Source of the DNA: Candidatus Villigracilis adiacens
GTDB taxonomy: Bacteria > Chloroflexota > Anaerolineae > Anaerolineales > Villigracilaceae
Assembly (NCBI GenBank): GCA_016703605.1
Contig: JADJBU010000001.1
Coordinates: 1 to 64,000, forward strand
Direction of reading: 5' to 3'
DNA: 64,000 nt
In this document: one piece after another, positions 61,536 to 64,000 of the stretch
Layout of the letters: each line of letters starts with the position of its first letter
Position numbering within the stretch: position 1 is the stretch's first letter
The notes under the pieces: generated by a model
Told to the model about the DNA's origin: nothing
The model's database searches: none
The model's input: the letters and a program-made list of their open reading frames with translations, nothing else
Translations under genes and position numbers: made by a program

Positions 61536-62522
61536 ATGAGCAATAATCAATTTGGCGCCAGGCTGGGGGCAACCCTGCAAAAGAATGTCCCCTTCCTTGT
61601 TCTGATCTTTTTGGTGATTCTGTTCACCTTCATTGCGCCGAACTTCATGACCTTTGGCAATCTGCGTACTCTAATTCGCCAGATCTCATTTGCGGGGATT
61701 AGCGCCGTCGGCTTGATGTTCGTAATGATCGGCGGCGGCATTGATCTTTCCATCGGCTCCCAGATCGTGTTTGGAAATGTCCTTTTGGCGATCATGATGG
61801 TTGATTGGAAACTGCCGCCCGCGGTTGCAATTCCCTTGATCCTGCTGGTCGGAACCGGGTTGGGCTTGATCAACGGAGTCCTCTGCATAAAACTGAAGAT
61901 TCATCCGCTGATTATCACCTTGGGCACTGCCGCGATTTTCAAGGGCGTGGGATACATTATTAATCAATCCAGGAATATCATGGGCTTCCCCGATTCCTTC
62001 CGCTGGTTTGGGCAGGGATATGTATGGGAAATCCCCGTGCCGGTCATTGTGATGATCCTTGTGGCATTGCTCGGGGCTTTCATCTTGACCAAGACCTACT
62101 TTGGGCGGCAAATATTTGCACTGGGTGGCAATGAAGAAGCCGCCCGCCTTGCCGGTGTAAATATCAATGGAACGAAAGTGATTCTGTTCATGATCAGTGG
62201 TTTCATCACAGCGATCACAACGGTCCTGCTGCTGTCACGGGTATTTGCCGGGCAGACGATTACCGGTCAGGGTCTTGAATTTGACTGCCTCACGGCTGCA
62301 CTTTTAGGCGGTGTCAGTTTCAAAGGCGGCGAAGGCAGCGTTTTCGGTTTGATGGTGGGCATGTTGATCATCGGTGTGTTGAATAATGCCATGCAATTGG
62401 CTACCTTCCCCGACTTTTCGCAACAGGTGGTAAAAGGCGCGGTCCTTTTGATCGCGGTCGCCTTTGATGTCTATCAGAAAAACCGCAAGGCGAAAGAGAC
62501 GGTCGCCCGCGTCGCCGCCTAG
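61536..62522 (+). CDS. Sugar ABC permease (RbsC-like)
   Basis: 328 residues from ATG 61536 with GGAGGAA upstream; the in-frame TTG at 61521 would include the ribosome site. About ten membrane helices with GIDLSIGSQIVFGNVLLAIM, GLGLINGVLCIKLKIHPLII, TLGTAAIFKGVGYIINQSRN, FALGGNEEAARLAGVNINGT and VSFKGGEGSVFGLMVGMLI, all typical of CUT2 permeases. Completes the importer. Confidence 0.95.
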   Translation: MSNNQFGARLGATLQKNVPFLVLIFLVILFTFIAPNFMTFGNLRTLIRQISFAGISAVGLMFVMIGGGIDLSIGSQIVFGNVLLAIMMVDWKLPPAVAIPLILLVGTGLGLINGVLCIKLKIHPLIITLGTAAIFKGVGYIINQSRNIMGFPDSFRWFGQGYVWEIPVPVIVMILVALLGAFILTKTYFGRQIFALGGNEEAARLAGVNINGTKVILFMISGFITAITTVLLLSRVFAGQTITGQGLEFDCLTAALLGGVSFKGGEGSVFGLMVGMLIIGVLNNAMQLATFPDFSQQVVKGAVLLIAVAFDVYQKNRKAKETVARVAA

Positions 62523-62564
62523 AGAGTTCCCATGGAAGAAAAACCAGAAAGGAAGAGAAATAAT

Positions 62565-62735
62565 ATGGCGGTTTTGATAATTGCTTTCATCGCTGGCGTG
62601 GTAATTGCCGCCTTGTTTCGAGCGCTGAAAATCACGGTTCCCGTTCCGCATGATCTTGCCGGTTTGGTTGGGCTGATCGGCATGTTTGTCGGGAGCATGG
62701 CGGTGGATATTATTACAAAGATGATGTCCAAATAA
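62565..62735 (+). CDS. XapX-like small membrane protein
   Basis: 56 residues from ATG 62565 (GGAAGAG upstream); a start at 62532 adds 11 charged residues and is also possible. Two helices: MAVLIIAFIAGVVIAALFRA and DLAGLVGLIGMFVGSMAVDI, joined by LKITVPVPH. The P-x-P turn followed by AGLVGLIGM resembles the XapX domain (DUF1427). Role unknown; it is cotranscribed with the importer and the esterase. Confidence 0.65.
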   Translation: MAVLIIAFIAGVVIAALFRALKITVPVPHDLAGLVGLIGMFVGSMAVDIITKMMSK

Positions 62736-62750
62736 AAAGAGGAAGATATT

Positions 62751-63656
62751 ATGAGTGAAGAAAAAGAAACACACTACGCGGTTCCGTTTGAAATTCCCCC
62801 GGCAAAGACAGATCATATTAAGCGGAAGATGTTCGATCTTCCGTATGCAAACCTGTCTGAAGCGCAAAAGCTGGATATTTACTGGCCCGAAGATGGCGAT
62901 GGTCCGTTCCCCGTCATTGTTTCCATTCATGGCGGCGCGTTCATGGGCGGCGACAAGCGCGATATACAGATCTCATCCATGCTGCGGGCGTTGAAGCGCG
63001 GCTACTGCGTGGTCGGGGTCAATTACCGAATGAGCGGCGAAGCGAAATTTCCAAAACTGGTTCACGATGTCAAAGCCGCCATCCGCTGGATTCGGGCGAA
63101 TGCAAGCCAGTATCTTTTTGATCCCAATAAGATCGCCACATGGGGCGGCTCGGCGGGCGGTTATCAATCGTTGATGGCAGGCGTTTCCACACATGTTCCA
63201 GAATTGGATGATCTGAGCCTTGGCAACGCAGAACAACCCAGCCATGTGCAAGCCGTGGTGGATTGGTTTGGTCCGACGGATTTTCTAAAGATGGATCAGC
63301 AACTCGCGGAATCTGGCTTGGCGCATGGTGAGGACGAAGATCACAACGGCTCAGACTCGCCCGAGAGCCTGCTTCTCGGAAATAAAATTACTCTCATCCC
63401 AGACCTGGTTCGCTCCGCCAACCCCGAAACTTATATCCACCCCAATGTGCCGCCTTTCTTCATTCAGCACGGCAAATTGGATGATATTGTGCCGCACCAG
63501 CAATCAGTAAATTTTGCGGCAAAGGTTCGGCAGATCGCTGGAGACGAAAGAGTTTATCTTGAACTGATTGAAGGGGCAGGTCATGGCGACCGCAAATTTG
63601 AACTGGTCAAAAATGTAAATAAAGTGTTGGATTTTCTTGACCAACACTTGAAATAA
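62751..63656 (+). CDS. Alpha/beta hydrolase, HGG-type esterase
   Basis: 301 residues, soluble. Oxyanion motif VSIHGGAFMGGDKRD, VVGVNYRMSGEAKFPKLVHD, DVKAAIRWIRANASQYLFDP, nucleophile elbow TWGGSAGGYQSLMAG (Ser), acid in HGKLDDIVPHQQS (Asp) and His in GAGHGDRKFE. This is the hormone-sensitive-lipase/BD-FAE branch, whose members often remove acyl groups from sugars or cleave small esters. Following a sugar importer, deacylation of an imported glycoside is plausible (inference). Confidence 0.9.
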   Translation: MSEEKETHYAVPFEIPPAKTDHIKRKMFDLPYANLSEAQKLDIYWPEDGDGPFPVIVSIHGGAFMGGDKRDIQISSMLRALKRGYCVVGVNYRMSGEAKFPKLVHDVKAAIRWIRANASQYLFDPNKIATWGGSAGGYQSLMAGVSTHVPELDDLSLGNAEQPSHVQAVVDWFGPTDFLKMDQQLAESGLAHGEDEDHNGSDSPESLLLGNKITLIPDLVRSANPETYIHPNVPPFFIQHGKLDDIVPHQQSVNFAAKVRQIAGDERVYLELIEGAGHGDRKFELVKNVNKVLDFLDQHLK

Positions 63657-63681
63657 AAAATTAGGCGAGTAGATAACAATC

Positions 63682-64000
63682 ATGATTGTAGCAATTTTAG
63701 GAATCGGCGAAGCCGGAGGCACGTTTGCTCGTGATTTGATCAAAGCCGGTGTTCAAGTACGTGGCTGGGATCCCAATCCACGCAACCTGCCGGATGAATT
63801 GGATTTTGCCTCAAGTAACCCTGCCGCCGTATCGGGCGCGGATATTATCTTGAGCGTCAATTGGGCATCTGTTGCTTGGGATGTTGCCGCCGAAGTTGCT
63901 TCAATATTATATCCAGGTCAACTGTTTGCGGATATGAACACAACCGCCCCTCAACTCAAACGGGAGATTGCCACCATCATTGATAAAACGGGCGCATTGT
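63682..64000 (+). CDS. Beta-hydroxyacid dehydrogenase-like protein, cut by window end
   Basis: The first 106 residues are visible: MIVAILGIGEAGGTFARDLI, then KAGVQVRGWDPNP and LSVNWASVAWDVAAEVASIL, MNTTAPQLKREIATIIDKTG. The GxGxxG motif reads GIGEAGG, and DMNTTAPQLK matches the substrate loop of 3-hydroxyisobutyrate/6-phosphogluconate-type dehydrogenases. Starts 25 bases after the esterase stop, same operon. The catalytic Lys would lie beyond the window. Confidence 0.82.
   Translation, partial: MIVAILGIGEAGGTFARDLIKAGVQVRGWDPNPRNLPDELDFASSNPAAVSGADIILSVNWASVAWDVAAEVASILYPGQLFADMNTTAPQLKREIATIIDKTGAL

Noticed and set aside
1..64000. tRNA, rRNA or replication-origin signatures
   Set aside because: No cloverleaf-like or rRNA-like segment and no DnaA-box cluster was noticed in the intergenic regions, though a covariance search was not possible.

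Overview
The window looks like a chromosomal contig from a Chloroflexota bacterium of the Anaerolineae type. This rests on gene style and not on a marker: very large soluble PAS/GAF histidine kinases, an SDR-type UxuB and UxaE-type uronate pathway, CUT1 lipoprotein transporters, and many short palindromic intergenic repeats. No rRNA, tRNA or CRISPR array is visible.

Layout. (1) 0-7.75 kb, minus strand: a kdp potassium-ATPase operon in the order small peptide-kdpF-kdpA-kdpB-small membrane protein-kdpC-kdpD-kdpE, with many single-base indels in kdpC, kdpD and kdpE. (2) 8.5-27.2 kb, plus strand: a signalling island of nine genes. It opens with a diguanylate cyclase and closes with a receiver-HD-GYP phosphodiesterase. 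Between them lie a 2235-residue hybrid kinase with nine PAS and four GAF domains, a membrane kinase, single receivers, a second hybrid kinase, and a NarX/NarL-type pair. (3) 27.5-48.9 kb: a pectin/uronate island. A one-protein regulator (LacI-type sugar sensor, kinase, receivers, AraC DNA-binding domain) diverges from a lipoprotein-dependent ABC importer. Then follow GH105, GH28, KDG kinase, KDPG aldolase, an IolB-like isomerase, KduD, UxaC, UxaE, an SDR-type fructuronate reductase, a LarA-type nickel racemase homologue, a BASS-type transporter, gluconate kinase and 6-phosphogluconate dehydrogenase.

(4) 48.9-57.9 kb: a disturbed region with two copies of a MITE-like element, truncated and chimeric genes, an ABC-2 exporter (one ATPase, two permeases), a VOC protein, a frameshifted alpha/beta hydrolase, a frameshifted membrane protein and a zinc-finger peptide. 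(5) 57.8-64 kb: a LysR regulator divergent from a CUT2 sugar importer (binding protein, ATPase, permease), followed by a XapX-like peptide, an HGG-type esterase and the start of a beta-hydroxyacid dehydrogenase-like gene.

How the genes work together. In region 3, imported oligogalacturonides would be cut by GH105 and GH28. The unsaturated product can reach KDG through an isomerase step (IolB-like protein in the KduI slot) and KduD, then go through KdgK and Eda. Saturated galacturonate can pass UxaC, UxaE and the SDR reductase to mannonate. No UxuA is present, but a LarA homologue, GntK and Gnd are. Mannonate and gluconate are C2 epimers, so I propose a mannonate-to-gluconate shunt into the pentose-phosphate pathway as the most interesting hypothesis here.

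Caution: most frameshifts sit in short homopolymer runs and often compensate each other. Many apparent pseudogenes are therefore probably uncorrected read errors, whereas the 49-51.9 kb and 57.2-57.9 kb fragments look truly rearranged.
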